A stretch of 62,000 bases of DNA, taken from Prorocentrum cordatum (taxonomy: Eukaryota; Sar; Dinophyceae; Prorocentrales; Prorocentraceae). The notes below the pieces were generated by a model. It saw nothing but the letters and a program-made list of their open reading frames with translations. It was not told the DNA's origin and ran no database searches. Below, one piece after another: positions 33,271-42,652 of the stretch (within the stretch, counting starts at the first letter, position 1; the number at the start of each line of letters is the position of its first letter). The DNA is taken from positions 175,001-237,000 of the forward strand of contig CAUYUJ010011581.1 of NCBI GenBank assembly GCA_963575745.1, read 5' to 3'. The position numbers and the translations under genes were made by a program.

Positions 33271-33446
33271 TCGCCCGAGGGGCCCTCGGAGCCCTCCGGG
33301 CTGCGCCGCGGGCCGCGTGCGCCGCCGCCGCCGCCCGGTGCTCCCGCTGGGGGGCGCCCGTGGTGACGCTCGGGGCGAGCTACCCGGGCCGCGCCGCCCC
33401 CGCCGGGCTGCGGTACTGGCCGGACTTCGTGAGCGCCGCCGAGGAG
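33271..33446 (+). CDS. AlkB gene, first recognised exon
   Basis: Frame ...GAPVVTLGASYP... then GLRYWPDFVSAAEE, the usual start of an AlkB domain. The donor is GAGGAG|GTCGAT, canonical GT. The left edge is uncertain; an acceptor-like GCGGAG ends at 33270. The frame stays open past 33446, so the donor is chosen because it gives an unbroken AAEE|AELLATLDLEEAW junction. Confidence 0.7.
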
Positions 33447-36400
33447 GTCGATCGTGTTCTCATGCACGGTTTTGCCGACGGGCGCGGGCCCTCGCACCCC
33501 GTCGCTCGACTGGACGTAAGAGGGACCTTTCGCCGGAGTGACCTTTGGTGCGGGCACAGGTGGGTCCCCAGTTGGCTGAAGCTGAAAACGAAGCAGGAGC
33601 AGCGGCTTGCGCGCCCAGGTGTGGTCCCCCCGCGGCCCCCCAAAAAGCCGCGCACCAAAGGTCACTCTTACCCAGGGTCACTCTTGCGTGTAGCCGAGTC
33701 CCCCCCCCCTGCGGAGTAGATCTTGGCTGTTTTTGTTGGCGCCTGTGTCGAGCAGGTGGAGCCTCCCCCCCAGGACGCACGGCGGCAGACAGACGCATTG
33801 ATAAGCAGAGGTCCGGAGGAGCCAGACCCTCGCCCCTCCCGCCCAGTGTCGCCACGCCGAATATAAGAGACCGCTCGCGAGGCGGAGCTGCTGGCCACGC
33901 TCGACCTCGAGGAGGCGTGGATGCGCCGCATCGGCCGGGCGCAGCAGTACTTCGGCCTCGTCTACTACCAGACCTCGCGCCCAGACCCCGTGCTGCAGCC
34001 CGGCGGCGCTCAGCCCGGGCCTCAGCGGGGCTGCCGGCCTCTGGGCGACCTGCCCGCGTGGCTCCTGCCGAGGGTGGTGGGCACCGGCGTGTTCGACGAC
34101 AGCGCTCAGGCCGTGAACCAGGCTCGAGGGGCAAACGGCAGGGGCAGAGGTGACGGGGGGGATGCGGTCAACCCGCATATGGTACCAGGATGGGCAACCT
34201 TCCCACGGGTAACCTGGCATCCTTGCCTCCTCGGTCCATCCTTCACCACGCTCGCTGGCCGCGCCCCGCTCGAGAAGCGTAATGGGCGTCCAAGGCCCTT
34301 TGCATCCCTATCGCGCATCATGGTGGTAGGGGCCGACTGTGGGCTCGGGCGGGGTGCGTCAACCGATAGGGGCCCGACAGCCAGTCCACTGGCCGACCCC
34401 GCCCAGGAACGTGCGCTCCGCCATCGGGTGCCTACCGCCGACCTGTCGGCGGCGTATCGCCGATGCCAGCTCGACGTCTCCCAGCCTGAGCCCGTCCCCC
34501 CCCCCCCCCCGATTGCGTTCCACCTCACAGAGCAATACAAGGCATTGCATGAGCGAGCAGGCACTCTCGGAGGCCCTCGCGGAGCTCTCGGATCGGCGTT
34601 GGACACCCCTGGAGGGGGCACCTCCAGCGCCGCCCCAGGCGCGCTCCAGCTGAGGGAGAGCCCAGCGCCGAGCGAGCGAGAAGGCGAGCATCGGGAAGGA
34701 TGCGTGGGCAGAAGAGGGCGATATTGGCAACTGTTCGTGGAAAGTATAAGGAAGGCGCTGCCGAGTGAATGCGTGCACACCACGGCCCGACTATGAAGCT
34801 GAGCATCGCATCGCGTCGCGACTGCGTGGCACAAGAAACCAAGCGTCCCACGACTGAAGCAGGAAGCGAAGTGCCCCACGATTGCGAAACAGGAAAGGAA
34901 AGCAGACGGAGGAGGGGGGGAGAACGCAGAGGACGAATGGGAAGATAATAGCTTTTACTCGTTTATGATGCTGTGCACAGGGGTCGCCCATTGCTGCCGT
35001 GGCCGCCCGCGTTTCTGGCGGCGTGCTCAGTTCTTGGGAGCGCCGTCCGCATCGCCTAAGATGTTTTTCCCAACCATCCTGTGGTGTTGGGTCCTCGTTT
35101 TGAAGATACGGTCCCCGCGTTCCTTCTCCTCCTTCTCCTCCTTCTCCTCGCCCTCCTCCCTCCTGCGTTCGCATGCCTCCCCACCACTCATTTCCGCACA
35201 CCCCTCACACGTTTCGTGGCCCCATAGGCAGCTCCACCGAAGGCCTCAGTGGCTGCGTTCGCATGCCTCCCCACCACCCATTTCGGCACACCCCTCACAC
35301 GCTTCGTGGCCCCATAGGGAGCTCCACCGAAGGCCCCAGTGGCTGCGTTCGCATGCCTCCCCACCACCCATTTCGGCACACCCCTCACACGTTTCGTGGC
35401 CCCATAGGGAGCTCCACCGAAGGCCCCAGTGGCTGCGTTCGCATGCCTCCCCACCACCCATTTCGGCACACACCCCTCACACGTTTCGTGGCCCCATAGG
35501 GAGCTCCACCGAAGGCCCCAGTGGCTGCGTTCGCATGCCTCCCCACCACCCATTTCGGCACACCCCTCACACGTTTCGTGGCCCCATAGGGAGCTCCACC
35601 GAAGGCCCCAGTGGCTGCGTTCGCATGCCTCCCCACCACCCATTTCGGCACACCCCTCACACGTTTCGTGGCCCCATAGGGAGCTCCACCGAAGGCCCCA
35701 GTGGCTGCGTTCGCATGCCTCCCCACCACCCATTTCGGCACACCCCTCACACGTTTCGTGGCCCCATAGGGAGCTCCACCGAAGGCCCCAGTGGCTGCGT
35801 TCGCATGCCTCCCCACCACCCATTTCGGCACACCCCTCACACGTTTCGTGGCCCCATAGGGAGCTCCACCGAAGGCCCCAGTGGCTGCGTTCGCATGCCT
35901 CCCCACCACCCATTTCGGCACACCCCTCACACGTTTCGTGGCCCCATAGGGAGCTCCACCGAAGGCCCCAGTGGCTGCGTTCGCATGCCCCCCACCACCC
36001 ATTCGGCACACCCCTCACACGTTTCGTGGCCCCATAGGGAGCTCCACCGAAGGCCCCAGTGGCTGCGTTCGCATGCCTCCCCACCACCCATTTCGGCACA
36101 CCCCTCACACGTTTCGTGGCCCCATAGGGAGCTCCACCGAAGGCCCCAGTGGCAGGGTCCGCATGCCTCCCCACCACCCATTTCGGCACACCCTTCACAC
36201 GTTTCGTGGCCCCATAGGGAGCTCCACCGAAGGCCCCAGTGGCGCGGTGCCTATGAGAAGAGGGGCCTAGTTTGCGTGCCCCCTCCTTCGTCTCATATCC
36301 GTGCGGTACTCGCAGCTGCATATGGTTGGGTCCTTCGCCAGGCTAATTGACTAGGGAAAGGACCTGGAGAGCTCGCAATTCTAGTATACAGTGCGGCTTG

Positions 36401-37283
36401 ACGCCTCTTCAGGATCTCAGACAGCGGTGTCGACGACGCTCGCTCCAGCGCATCACGGTTGCGAAGCCGAGAAACAAACGAACGTGGAAAACCAAGTAGA
36501 CGCCGCAAGCATTTGCAATGGAAGTTGTCCAATCCTGATCTCTCTCTGCCTTTAACAACCACGTCGAATCCAGGGAACATCGAAGCTCACAAGCTCACTG
36601 AGCAGGAAGCTGGAATAAGTCGCAAGACATCCAAGCGGACCTCCGAAAGCTCCTGCTCCTGCCGCCCTGCTCCTTTCTCTACAGGTGCAGGCCAACGAGT
36701 ACCTCCGGGACAGCGGCATCGGCACGCACGTGGAGGACCAGGGCTCGACCCAAACGGTGTTTGGGCGATTTCGTGGGCCGTTTTCGTCTTGAGCTCGTTT
36801 CGCGGCAAAGGCAGAACAGAGACAGAACGATGGAAAACGCAGACAAAACGAAAACCATCATGAACACTGTTTCGCTCGAGCCCTGCGGAGGACCCCGCCG
36901 CCGGGCCCGCCTTCGCCACGCTGTCGCTGCTGCGGCCCGCGCAGCTCACGCTGCAGCGCGCGCCCCGCGGCCGGCCGCTGCGCGCCGCGGAGCGCGACGC
37001 GCAGGACTGCGTCAAGGTGCTCATGGAGCCCCGGAGCCTGCTGGTGCTCAGCGGCGAGAGCCGCCACGCCTTCGCGCACGCGGTGCGGCGCACGCGGCTG
37101 GTGCCGCTGCGGGGCGGCGCGGTGCTGCGGCGCGGCGAGGACTACCGGAGGGTGTCGCTCACGTTCCGCGCCATCCTCCCCCACGAGTGCAGCCAGGAGC
37201 GCCGGGACCTGCCCGCGGGCGCTGTCCCCTTCGAGCTCCGACCGAGCCGCGCTGGGAAAGAGGTGCGGAGGAGGACGAGCTGA
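33271..37283 (+). CDS. AlkB-family 2OG-Fe(II) oxygenase (ALKBH8/ALKBH4-like), split gene
   Basis: Enzymes of this family use Fe(II), O2 and 2-oxoglutarate to oxidise alkylated or modified bases in nucleic acid; ALKBH8 acts on wobble uridine of tRNA. Four exons read in one phase (0) throughout: 33271-33446, 33882-34121, 36685-36735 and 36891-37283. Joined landmarks in order are GLRYWPDFVSAAEE, RIGRAQQYFGLVYY, NEYLRDSGIGTHVE, FATLSLL, PRSLLVLSGESRHAFAH and RRVSLTFR. They align in order with the AlkB double-stranded beta-helix core. The first iron ligand motif reads HVE instead of the usual HxD; the distal His (FAHAV) and the 2OG-binding Arg (LTFR) are present. The ends are TGA 37281-37283 and an unresolved 5' side, so an RRM as in ALKBH8 could lie upstream. 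Substrate is not predictable. Confidence 0.8.
33504..33700. mobile_element. TIR element T, copy 1 (inside AlkB intron 1)
   Basis: The ends are inverted repeats around CTCGACTGGACGTAAGAG and CTCTTGCGTGTAGCCGAG; inner arms GAGTGACCTTTGGTGCG / CGCACCAAAGGTCACTC. Both ends contain splice-like GTAAG and TGTAG. Copies at 45129 and 48764. Confidence 0.85.
33713..33850 (+). repeat. Dispersed repeat U, copy 2 (inside AlkB intron 1)
   Basis: Matches 11885-12010 (GAGTAGATCTTGGCTG, GAGCAGGTGGAG, AGCAGAGGTCCGGAG). Confidence 0.7.
33882..34121 (+). CDS. AlkB gene, second recognised exon
   Basis: Eighty codons from AELLATLDLEEAW through RIGRAQQYFGLVYY to FDDSAQAVNQ, corresponding to the strand-turn segment before the iron-binding motif. 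Acceptor CGCGAG|GCGGAG and donor AACCAG|GCTCGA (GC type). An in-frame TAA at 33864 limits how far left the exon can extend. Confidence 0.8.
34170..34332. mobile_element. TIR element F, copy 1 (AlkB intron 2)
   Basis: CAACCCGCATATGGTACCAG ... GGATGGGCAACCTTCC ... CGCTGGCCGCGCCCCGC ... CATCATGGTGGTAGG. Copies at 46823-46993 and 50604-50785. Confidence 0.65.
34352..34490. mobile_element. TIR element S, copy 2 (AlkB intron 2)
   Basis: CAACCGATAGGGGCCCGACAG ... GACCTGTCGGCGGCGTATCG ... CGCCGATGCCAGC; diverged member of the 42152 family. Confidence 0.65.
34548..34665. mobile_element. TIR element B, partial copy 6 (AlkB intron 2)
   Basis: CTCGCGGAGCTCTCGGATCG, GCGTTGGACACCCC and the GGGGGCACCTCCAGC core. 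The right arm is degraded. Confidence 0.6.
35067..36243. repeat. Satellite of 12 units, 90 bp each, with a 56-bp leader (AlkB intron 2)
   Basis: Units start at 35164, 35254, 35344, 35434, 35526, 35616, 35706, 35796, 35886, 35976, 36064 and 36154. They are near identical; one is 92 bp and one 88 bp. Each unit holds TGCGTTCGCATGCCTCCCC and GTTTCGTGGCCCCATAGGG. The leader 35067-35123 (CAACCATCCTGTGGTGTTGG ...) matches 42653-42707 before the second array. Because 90 is a multiple of three, several frames stay open; none is a gene. Confidence 0.95.
36293..36580 (-). mobile_element. Non-LTR retrotransposon (LINE) fragment, antisense in AlkB intron 2
   Basis: The minus frame reads LDNFHCKCLRRLLGFPRSFV then SRLRNRDALERA, TPLSEILKRRQ and ALYTRIASSP. 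This is the pattern of the C-terminal thumb/connection part of LINE reverse transcriptases, as I know it from that family. The catalytic domain is absent, so this is a dead remnant. Confidence 0.65.
36685..36735 (+). CDS. AlkB gene, 51-bp exon with iron-binding motif
   Basis: Seventeen codons, VQANEYLRDSGIGTHVE, matching the NEYxPGxGIxxHxD segment of AlkB homologues. The acceptor is strong, with a polypyrimidine run (TGCTCCTTTCTCTACAG|GTG). The donor is GTGGAG|GACCAG, GA type. Confidence 0.85.
36736..36890 (+). mobile_element. 155-bp introner: intron with TIRs and 8-bp target-site duplication
   Basis: GGAGGACC occurs at 36732-36739 and at 36887-36894. Just inside it, CCAGGGCTCGACCCAAAC pairs with GTTTCGCTCGAGCCCTGC over about 25 bp. 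Cutting after GGAG at both copies removes one duplication and the whole element, restoring the exon exactly with a GA-AG intron. Confidence 0.8.
36891..37283 (+). CDS. AlkB gene, last exon
   Basis: 130 codons and TGA. DPAAGPAFATLSLL, then PRSLLVLSGESRHAFAHAV (the distal iron-ligand His) and RRVSLTFRAI (the 2OG-binding Arg). The tail after LPHECSQ is basic and unassigned, and the exon could be spliced before the stop. Confidence 0.8.
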   Translation, partial: DPAAGPAFATLSLLRPAQLTLQRAPRGRPLRAAERDAQDCVKVLMEPRSLLVLSGESRHAFAHAVRRTRLVPLRGGAVLRRGEDYRRVSLTFRAILPHECSQERRDLPAGAVPFELRPSRAGKEVRRRTS

Positions 37284-38470
37284 TGATGATGATGATGAGG
37301 AGGAGGAGGAGGAGGAGGAGGTGTTAATGATGAGTAGAATGAGCAGGACGAGGACGAGGAAGGGATGTGAGGACGAATGGGAAGTAGAAAAGGGCGAAGG
37401 ACGAGGATGAGGAGTATCAGGAGGAAGAGCAAGGACAAGTTAGCCAGGTCGAGCGAGCCGGAGGGCCTTGCCTACTCCCGCCCCCCTCCAAATAGCATAA
37501 GAGTTAATTATGGCACGACTTTCGTGGAAACGTAAGACTCGAGCAAGCCGGAACTCGGGTTCGCCGTCGTTTTTTGACGAGCGCGTCTTGGGTTTGGACT
37601 GTCCGGTTTTCGTGGGATGTTTGCAGCGGGAGCTCGCGTCAAATTGCATATTGGGTCTCGTCATTTTCATGATGGCCCCGTCAGGCCGACCCGAGTCCCC
37701 CGAACCCTTGTCTTACGTCTCCCCGACATGATATAAGAATTCAGGGAGGCACAATTCGGCATTGGGATTGCAACGCATCCCACCTAGCAAGCGGACGTCG
37801 CGCGCGCGCGGCCCGCTCCCGATGACTTGGCGCAGTGATGAAGGCTACGCAGCGGCGGGAGCGGCATGATTTCAGATGGGCGCGGCGAAGACGAAGCATG
37901 CGCGGCGCTGACATAGCACTGCAACTTTCACTCACAAACTGCCCGTCGCTTGGGCAAGGTCGGCGTGGGTAGTCATCTAGTGAAGCAAGGTGACCAACAA
38001 TGGTGATAGCAGACCTCGGGGAGCCTCGTGTGGAGGCTTGGGGGGGCCTCTTGGGGCCCTCTTCGGGTTTTTGTTGGAGCCCTCTTGGGGCCCTCTTTGA
38101 GGCCCAGGGGCCCGTCTGGGAGTCCATTCAGGAGGGAGGCAGGAAGGAAGAAAAACAGGAGGAGAAAGAGGAGGATACTTCGCATATGCTCTGTCGTGAG
38201 AGCGTTTTGCATGAGCCTTGGAGCCTTGTAGCCATCTTGGGGTCGCCTTAGGGCCCTCTTGGCGGTGATCACGACTGCATCGGCGATGACGACGGCTGCG
38301 ACCCTGCGATCTTGGCGTCGCAATTTTTCCCAACAGGCGAACTCCCATTGTTTCGGGACCTGGGGCCAACACGAATCGGTCCAGTTCGAAGCATGCCGCA
38401 GAAGCCTGGTGACCCAGGCTCCAGCCGAGTGTCATCCACGATGATGCAATTTGTTCGTACCGTCGGATCT
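37284..38470. other. No gene supported; GGA run and CCTCTTGGGG repeats
   Basis: GAT/GGA runs at 37282-37322 and degenerate CCTCTTGGGGCC units at 38035-38110. The rest is unique-looking. Confidence 0.45.
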
Positions 38471-38790
38471 CAGGGGACGACGACGGCGGCGGTGGCGGCG
38501 ACGGCGATGGCGACGACGACGGCGGCCACGGCGGCGGCGGCGACGGCGACTGCGACGACGGCGACGGCGGCGACAGCGGCGGCGACGGCGACGACGGTGG
38601 CGGCCACCAGCCGCAGGCCACAGCCCGCTGCGATCGCCCACGCGGGTCTCCGCCACGCCCAACTAGCTTGCGCTGCCGCGGCGTTGGGCGCCGCCGCGGC
38701 AAGGGGCAGGCACCGACGGCGGTCGCGCGGGCCGCGGCGTCGACAACTGCGCCAGCGGCGGCGGCGATTGCGGCGACGTCCGCAGACCTT
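38471..38790. repeat. GGCGAC / GCGGC triplet tract
   Basis: (GACGGC)n and (GGCGGC)n give Ala/Thr/Arg frames on every phase. Confidence 0.85.
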
Positions 38791-39417
38791 CAACGCATTG
38801 GGAAAGTGATGCGGAAGTGTTTCATCGTTGTCATTCGGCTTCTGGGAGCTCTCCGGAGGCCCCAGGGGGGCCCGTAGTAAAGAAACACTAGTTACGTCGG
38901 ACCTCTGGGTCTCTTCCGTTCCACCTCGCAGCCCGTCTCATTTCACACTCATGCCGTAGCTTCTGGCGGGCTGGGGGCAGCTCCTCGCTCCAGGCCCATG
39001 CGCCATTCAAAAATCTCGTAGACTGGTCGAGGCGTCGTCTTCTCCTCCCTCTCGTCCGCTCTCCGCCTTCTCCGCCCGTGCCGCCCTTGTCAAAGTGATC
39101 GTTGTCGTGGTCGCCGCCGTCGCTGCCGCCGTCGCCGTCGTGCTCACCGTCGTCGCCGTGGCCGTTGTCGCCGCCGTCGCGCGCGCCGCCGTCGCCGCCG
39201 CCGCGCGCGCGCAGGCGCGGCCGCCGCCGCGGCGGCCGCGGGGGAGCGGCCCAGGCCGCCGGCGCGGCGGCGGAGGCGCCCGCGCCGCCGCCGCCCGCCG
39301 AGGCGGCCGCCGAGGTGGGCACCGAGGGGGCCCGGCGGCGTCCGAGGCCGCGGCGGTTGGGCGTCGCGCAGTGGGGGTGGCGACGAAGAGGGGGGCAGCG
39401 AGGTCTGCAGAAAAGAG
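38791..39417. repeat. GTCGCC triplet tract and flank
   Basis: (GTCGCC)n at 39095-39200, then very GC-rich DNA. Alanine-rich frames are artefacts of the triplet. Confidence 0.7.
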
Positions 39418-39648
39418 GCCTTTCAGTTATGATGGTCTTACCTACTGTAGCCTCGACCCCCAGAAAGATTTTTTCGAGCACCAAGAGAGCATCGAAGCGG
39501 GACGGCTTTTTTGCGTGGCGGGCCCCGGGAGGCGATACTCGTTCGGCACTTCGGCGGCGTGTCGGGCAGACACTGTTTCGGTATATCTCCGGGTTTTCGA
39601 GCGTATTTCTGGAATGTGGTCCTTAAGCACGATGGGAGCAGCATAACC
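39418..39648 (+). mobile_element. Dispersed repeat Y, copy 2
   Basis: CCAGAAAGATTTTTTCGAGC, GGCGATACTCGTTCGGCACT, ATTTCTGGAATGTGGTCC and GATGGGAGCAGCATAA, matching 28836-29062. Confidence 0.75.
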
Positions 39649-40397
39649 CTGTAGGGCCCCCTCAAGGGTGCCTTTGGGGCCCGAGAGAGTGCACCTGTCT
39701 CCCCCCCCCATTCATCGCCTTCCCCCCCCCGTTAAGCGACGCCCGAGGCGGCGGCACGGCTGGGCGTCGGGGCCGCCCCCGCGCTTCTGGCACGCGGCCC
39801 TCACGGGTGACGAACCTCAGAGGAGGAACAGGCGCCCATACCGTTACCCTCCCCTCGGTTTTTCGTCTTCAGGGCCTCCGTGGGAATAATCAAAAATAGT
39901 CAAAAATATTCAGGGGACAATTTTTTGAATATTTTTCGACTATTTTGGAGCATTTTTTCTGCATGTCTTATTTGTCGTCGAAAATCCTCCTCTAGGGGGA
40001 CACGCCCGGCTGAAACCGAGGCGCAAAGCCCCATGGATGCAGTCTTCGCGCGGCAGCCGCGCGGAGCCGCCCTGCACCCGTGGGGTGGCGCCGATGGGGC
40101 TCGTCCCCGGACCCCCTCCCCGGTTCTCCACCCTCCAGGGGAGGAACAGGTACCCCAATGCCTTCTCTCCACCCTCCCCTCGCTTTCCCCTTGGATCCGG
40201 GGAGTGGCGGTATTGGTACATGTTTGGTCTCCCCAGCCCTGACTCGTCCTCCGGTGCGAATCCAGCCGTTTGGCGACGAGACGCCTCCAGGAGGCCCGAG
40301 AAGGACGAGCACGCCTGGGAGGACCGCCGTGGTCTCGACTGGACCTTCTCCGAGCCCAGACCCTGGACGTCATGATTGTTACGTCCACCCCCAGAAG
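39649..40397. other. No gene supported
   Basis: GC-rich with a short AT-rich patch (ATAATCAAAAATAGTC repeats, 39888-39960). Confidence 0.4.
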
Positions 40398-40485
40398 TCT
40401 GGAGCCCTTCCCCAGGACCCGTTTTTCGTCCCGAGTCGTTTCTTGACGGTCCCATGGCCGGGTAGTGGCCCACAGAGACCGAAAT
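40398..40485 (+). repeat. Repeat C module
   Basis: GGAGCCCTTCCCCAGGACCC ... GTCCCGAGTCGTTTCTTGAC ... GGTCCCATGGCCGGG. Same family as 7242, 45043, 45515 and others. Confidence 0.75.
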
Positions 40486-40504
40486 CAGCGAAAAAACTCC
40501 CATC

Positions 40505-40620
40505 GCGGAGCAGCAGCAGCAGCAGCAGCAGCAGGAGGAGGAAGAGGAGGAGGAGGAGGAGGAGGAGGAGGAGGCGGAGGAGGAGAAGGAGGAGGAGGAG
40601 GAGGAGGGGGGCGTGTTCCC
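40505..40620. repeat. AGC then GGA microsatellite
   Basis: (AGC)n followed by (GGA)n. Confidence 0.95.
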
Positions 40621-40628
40621 CCCGCGAG

Positions 40629-40764
40629 GCCCGCTCGATCCCGCCCCTGGAGCCGGATCCCTCCGAGTACGAGGGGCGCCTGGAGGCGAAGGCTCCGCCG
40701 CCGACCCTTAGGGGCTGGTCTATGGCGGGCCAGCTGGTTGCCTCGGGCGCCTCGCATGACAGGA
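40629..40764 (+). CDS. Candidate internal exon of unknown gene
   Basis: A frame of about 45 codons, with ARSIPPLEPDPSEYEGRLEA, then PPPTLRGWSMAGQLVASGAS and HDRR, begins after an acceptor-like CCCGCGAG and ends at a CTC tract. Composition and codon choice look coding (acidic and aromatic residues in a GC-rich setting). Its last ~40 bp are duplicated at 40944-40987. No family recognised and no partner exon found. Confidence 0.35.
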
Positions 40765-40940
40765 GGCTCCTCCTCCTCCTCGGTCTCCTCCTCCTCCTCC
40801 TTCTCCTCCTCCTCCTCCTTCTTCTCCTCCTCCTCCTCTCCGGTCTCCCTCCTCCTCCTCCTCCTCCTTCTCCTCCTCCTCCTCCTCCTCCTCCTCCTCC
40901 TCCTCCTCGGTCTCCTCCTCCTTTCCTCCTCATCATTCTC
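40765..40940. repeat. CTC microsatellite
   Basis: (CTC)n lying between two copies of a ~40-bp block (GGCGGGCCAGCTGGTT ... GCATGACAGGAGG). Confidence 0.95.
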
Positions 40941-41011
40941 CGGCGGACCAGCTGGTCGGATCCCTCGGGCGCTTCGCATGTCAGGAGGACAAATATGGCA
41001 GGCTGGGCCGA

Positions 41012-41178
41012 GGTATAACATCGAGGGCGGTGTGGGGAGGGTACCCTGATGTTCGTCGTCATTGTTGGATCTTCTTGCGCATCTGGGGGGAGGGCAGCCT
41101 CGAGCGATCTGCGGTTTGGGCTGGCGGAGGGTTTCATATTCTTGAGGGATGTTATTCTGCCCTAGGTCAGACCGTCTC
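41012..41178 (+). mobile_element. Dispersed repeat E, copy 2
   Basis: GAGGTATAACATCGAGGGCG, GGGGAGGGTACCCTGATG, GTTGGATCTTCTTGCGCATC and GGATGTTATTCTGCCCTAGG; full-length like 14944-15122. Confidence 0.8.
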
Positions 41179-41398
41179 AGGTTGGGAGTTAGGAAGGTGG
41201 GGCTGGGAGAAATCATCAGGTCATCCGTAGTATCGTGTATGTTGGAGGTGTTTCTTACACAGTCATGCCCTGTATCTTCCCAACCCCTTCCTCCCAGTAC
41301 GATAGTGGTCATTCTCAGTATTGCGGGGGGGGCAGGTGCACGAAACGAAAGTTGCACCTTTCTGCCCCCTGTTGTTTTTGTTTCCCATGGCGTATGTT
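41179..41398. other. No gene seen
   Basis: Unique-looking DNA with no recognised signal. Confidence 0.4.
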
Positions 41399-41512
41399 GT
41401 TGCTGTTGATGTTGTTGTCACTGTTGTTGGTGGTGTTCGTGTTTTGAAATAGTGTTGGTGTTGTCGTTGTCGTTGTCGTTGTTGTTGCTGCTGGTGTTGT
41501 TGGTGGTGGTGG

Positions 41513-41544
<32 letters not shown>

Positions 41545-41872
41545 CTGTTGTGTTAGTCGTTGGTGTTGTTGGTGTTGTTGTTGATGCTGTTGTTGTCGTT
41601 GTCGTCGTTGTCCTTGTCGTTGTCGTTGTCGTTGTTACTGATATTGTTGTTGTTGGTGTGGTTATCGGTGTCGTTGTCGTTGTTTTTTGTTGTTGTTGCT
41701 GTTGTTGTTGGTGTTGTTGGTGGTGTTGTTGTTGTTGTTGTTGATGGTGTTGTTGTTGTTGTTAGTGCTGGTGCTGTTGTTGGTGGTGGTGTTGCGTGTT
41801 GTTCGTGTTGTTGGTGTTGTTGGTGGTGTTGGTGTTGTTGGTGGTGTTGTTGTTGTCGCTGTTGTTGCTATT
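41399..41872. repeat. GTT triplet tract
   Basis: (GTT)n with GTC and GGT variants. Frames read poly-Val, poly-Leu or poly-Cys. Confidence 0.95.
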
Positions 41873-41975
41873 TTCAACCTCCGGGGGCCCCTCATGGGCC
41901 TCGGGACCGTCAAACAACGACTCAGGGTGAGAAACCGGTCATGCGAAATGAATGGGTCGGGACCTCCTCGGGGGT
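41873..41975 (-). repeat. Repeat C module (reverse)
   Basis: GGGCCTCGGGACCGTCAAAC, AACGACTCAGGGTGAGAAAC and GGGTCGGGACCTCC, the reverse of the GGTCTGGACC module. Confidence 0.7.
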
Positions 41976-42151
41976 CGACGCCATGAAAAATCACATAACC
42001 TCCGGGGTTGGGGCTTGCTCCTCCCTTTGCGCAACTCACGACTCCCGGCGCCCCTCCTCAGATTCGGCCCTTGGGCGCCGCTGCCAGGCCCGGGCCGATC
42101 CAGCATGGGCCCGCAATGGAGACTTGCCCCCCTGGGGAAGGGGTCGCATCA

Positions 42152-42358
42152 GGGGCAAGGATAGGGGGGGAAAGGCATAGGGGGGGATGCATCGACCCCG
42201 AATCGCCCATTGATCGCCGATAGGGGCCCGGTAGCCCCAACCTGCACAGGAAGGTGCGGATTCACTATCGGGAGCCTATCGCCGATCTATCGGCGATGTA
42301 TCGCCGATTCCGGGTCGATGCATCCCCCCTTATGCCAGTCCCCCCCTATCGTTGCCCC
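42152..42358. mobile_element. TIR element S, best copy (207 bp, ~55-bp TIR)
   Basis: The left GGGGCAAGGATAGGGGGGGA ... GATGCATCGACCCCGAATCG pairs with the right TCGGCGATGTATCGCCG ... GGTCGATGCATCCCCCC ... CTATCGTTGCCCC. The inner palindrome ATCGCCGATCTATCGGCGAT is near perfect. Confidence 0.85.
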
Positions 42359-42650
42359 TCCTCGCAGGGGTGTCGGCGGTTCGGTCGGCCTCGCCGGAGG
42401 CCAGGCGGGGGCGGCTCCGCCAGCAGAAGCTTGGCGTGGGCAGCCATCCCACTCGAGGGATCGGCGGTCGAGGGCTGAGCCCTCCTCAGCTTCGACGTGG
42501 CGGCGCCGGCGGAGGGCCAAGGACCACAGCCGTCAATAATCTATCCGTGGTGTTAGAGTCGGGCCTGTCCCTCTACAGGAGGAGTATGAAAGAATAATAG
42601 AAACAACCGTGTGGGGACTATTTTCTTAATAATTTTGAAAATAGGCGTTT
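42359..42650. other. No gene supported
   Basis: GC-rich unique-looking DNA. Confidence 0.4.
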
Positions 42651-42652
42651 AT

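Noticed and set aside
33447-33506. Extending the first AlkB exon to ...PVARLD before GTAAGAG
   Set aside because: GTAAGAG is an attractive donor, but the last codons belong to the end of TIR element T, also seen at 48764. Ending at 33446 instead gives an unbroken AlkB alignment (SAAEE|AELLATLD).
35164-36243. CRISPR-like repeat array
   Set aside because: Units are contiguous 90-bp copies with no variable spacers, in a eukaryotic genome. It is a satellite.
34965-36350. 461-codon + frame and 377-codon - frame through the 90-bp satellite
   Set aside because: The unit is exactly 30 codons without stops, so several frames stay open automatically. The predicted proteins are perfect 30-residue repeats with no leader or domain, and the array lies in an intron of the AlkB gene.
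38471-39417. Alanine-rich frames as a regulatory protein
   Set aside because: They follow from GCG/GCC triplets and occur on both strands.
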